From contig JAEZAY010000437.1 in assembly GCA_023427575.1 (NCBI GenBank), positions 1-7,209 on the forward strand: a DNA stretch of 7,209 bases, written 5' to 3'. Source of the DNA: Bacteroidota bacterium (GTDB lineage: Bacteria; Bacteroidota; Bacteroidia; Chitinophagales; Chitinophagaceae). Shown in pieces: positions 6,620 through 7,209 of this stretch; position 1 is the first letter of the stretch; the number at the start of each line of letters is the position of its first letter. The notes under the pieces were generated by a model, which saw only the letters and a program-made list of their open reading frames with translations, was not told the origin of the DNA and searched no databases. A program made the translations under genes and the position numbers.

Positions 6620-7117
6620 TTAGGGCCTTAACTTTCCCTGGGCCTCCAGGGTTCGAAGCAAATCGGGATGGTTACGCTGATCTTCCACCTGGGGTGAGAA
6701 AATGCCGGGATAACCCAGGCTCATAAAAATCCGGGGATTCGTCCAACTAATATCCATCGTTATTGATTCGAAACAGGTGGAACTCATAATGGCAGGCATA
6801 TAAAATCCATAATAAACCACTTTCCTGTCTATCGTCACCGCAAAAGCAGTTCTTCCGGGAAGCGCCTTTATCCTTTCAAGCGCATCTGCTGTAACGGTAA
6901 ATGCAAAATTACCCGCCGAATATTCTTTGATTTGCCTGTTCTGAACAAGGGGTGAAGATTCCAGCCGTGCCAGGGAGGGAATTACGCGGCATTCATTGCC
7001 CGCTGTCTGGTAGGAAGCCAGCAGGTAGATTTCTACCTGTTCGCCGGCTGTACCGGCTTTGTCTTTTTTGCAGGCCGTTAGCCCCAGGAAAATTATAAAA
7101 ATGGAAATGATTCGCAT
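6620..7117 (-). CDS. Small lipoprotein of unknown function
   Basis: This is a 165-residue protein with a short SPII signal (MRIISIFIIFLGLTAC), so Cys16 should be lipidated. It is followed by KKDK, a lysine-rich start common in Bacteroidota lipoproteins. The mature part is one compact domain of about 140 residues with alternating beta strands. It contains EIYLLASYQT (29-38), FAFTVTADALERIKAL (71-86), RTAFAVTIDRKVVYYGFYMP (89-108), and a C-terminal ISWTNPRIFMSLGYPG plus EDQRNHPDLLRTLEAQGKL. Two further cysteines (43 and 115) could form a disulfide in the periplasm. From memory it resembles a group of conserved small Bacteroidota lipoproteins with no assigned role. The strand-helix-strand with F-A-V-x-x-D-x-K-V-V faintly recalls the SecD P1 head fold, but I would not assign that. 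The Met at 7117 is chosen because it starts the signal. It converges on the LytTR gene. No promoter was recognised upstream. Confidence 0.8.
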   Translation of the reverse strand: MRIISIFIIFLGLTACKKDKAGTAGEQVEIYLLASYQTAGNECRVIPSLARLESSPLVQNRQIKEYSAGNFAFTVTADALERIKALPGRTAFAVTIDRKVVYYGFYMPAIMSSTCFESITMDISWTNPRIFMSLGYPGIFSPQVEDQRNHPDLLRTLEAQGKLRP

Positions 7118-7182
7118 AAATCTGCGGACAAAACGGCGATCTGAAACGTTGCATCTGGCGCATGCAGGAAGCGGGAAGGCAT

Positions 7183-7209
7183 AAAAAAAGGGCCAGGATA
7201 AAAATCCAG
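7183..7209 (-). terminator. Possible terminator cut by the window edge
   Basis: On the minus strand, the bases from the window end form GGAT-TTTT-ATCC (7196-7207), then TGGCCC and a run of seven T. This resembles the 3' side of an intrinsic terminator for a leftward gene lying beyond the window. The hairpin visible here is short, and the rest of any stem would lie past position 7209, so the call is tentative. Confidence 0.2.

Noticed and set aside
7093..7209. Leftward 38-residue open frame running in from the window edge (ends ...CESFPFL)
   Set aside because: It overlaps the signal peptide of the lipoprotein in another frame, lies over a possible terminator and has no protein-like pattern.

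Overview
The window looks like a Bacteroidota chromosome segment, probably from a Chitinophagaceae-type soil or freshwater organism. The reasons are a SusC/SusD outer-membrane pair, several lipoproteins with short SPII signals, weak or absent Shine-Dalgarno sequences and a stand-alone LytTR regulator. The phylum call is firm. The family call is inference from overall protein resemblance. No rRNA, tRNA, CRISPR array, insertion sequence or phage gene was seen, and base composition looks even across the genes.

Layout: (1) positions 1-567 (+) hold the C-terminal end of a TonB-dependent receptor whose start lies outside the window. (2) 575-1009 (-) encodes a META (HslJ-like) domain lipoprotein, convergent with the receptor and only 7 bp from it. 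(3) A terminator hairpin at about 1066-1097 closes the next unit. (4) 1115-5774 (-) is a susC-susD type operon. The 1059-residue SusC/RagA-like transporter is followed after 16 bp by a 487-residue SusD/RagB-like lipoprotein. (5) 5775-6142 is a 368-bp divergent control region rich in short repeats, with a hairpin in the susC leader. (6) 6143-6517 (+) is a 124-residue protein that is essentially only a LytTR DNA-binding domain. (7) 6620-7117 (-) is a small lipoprotein of unknown function.

Functionally, the SusC-like barrel and SusD-like lid should import an oligomeric nutrient across the outer membrane using TonB energy. No glycoside hydrolase, peptidase or sulfatase is in view, so the substrate cannot be named. 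This SusC lacks the N-terminal STN signalling domain, and no sigma/anti-sigma pair is visible, so control by the usual FecI/FecR-like route is not indicated. The divergent LytTR protein and the repeats between it and susC make it the best local candidate regulator, but this is inference. Overall this is a fairly ordinary nutrient-uptake locus. The parts most worth a second look are the repeat-laden divergent region with its LytTR-only regulator and the uncharacterised lipoprotein at 6620-7117.
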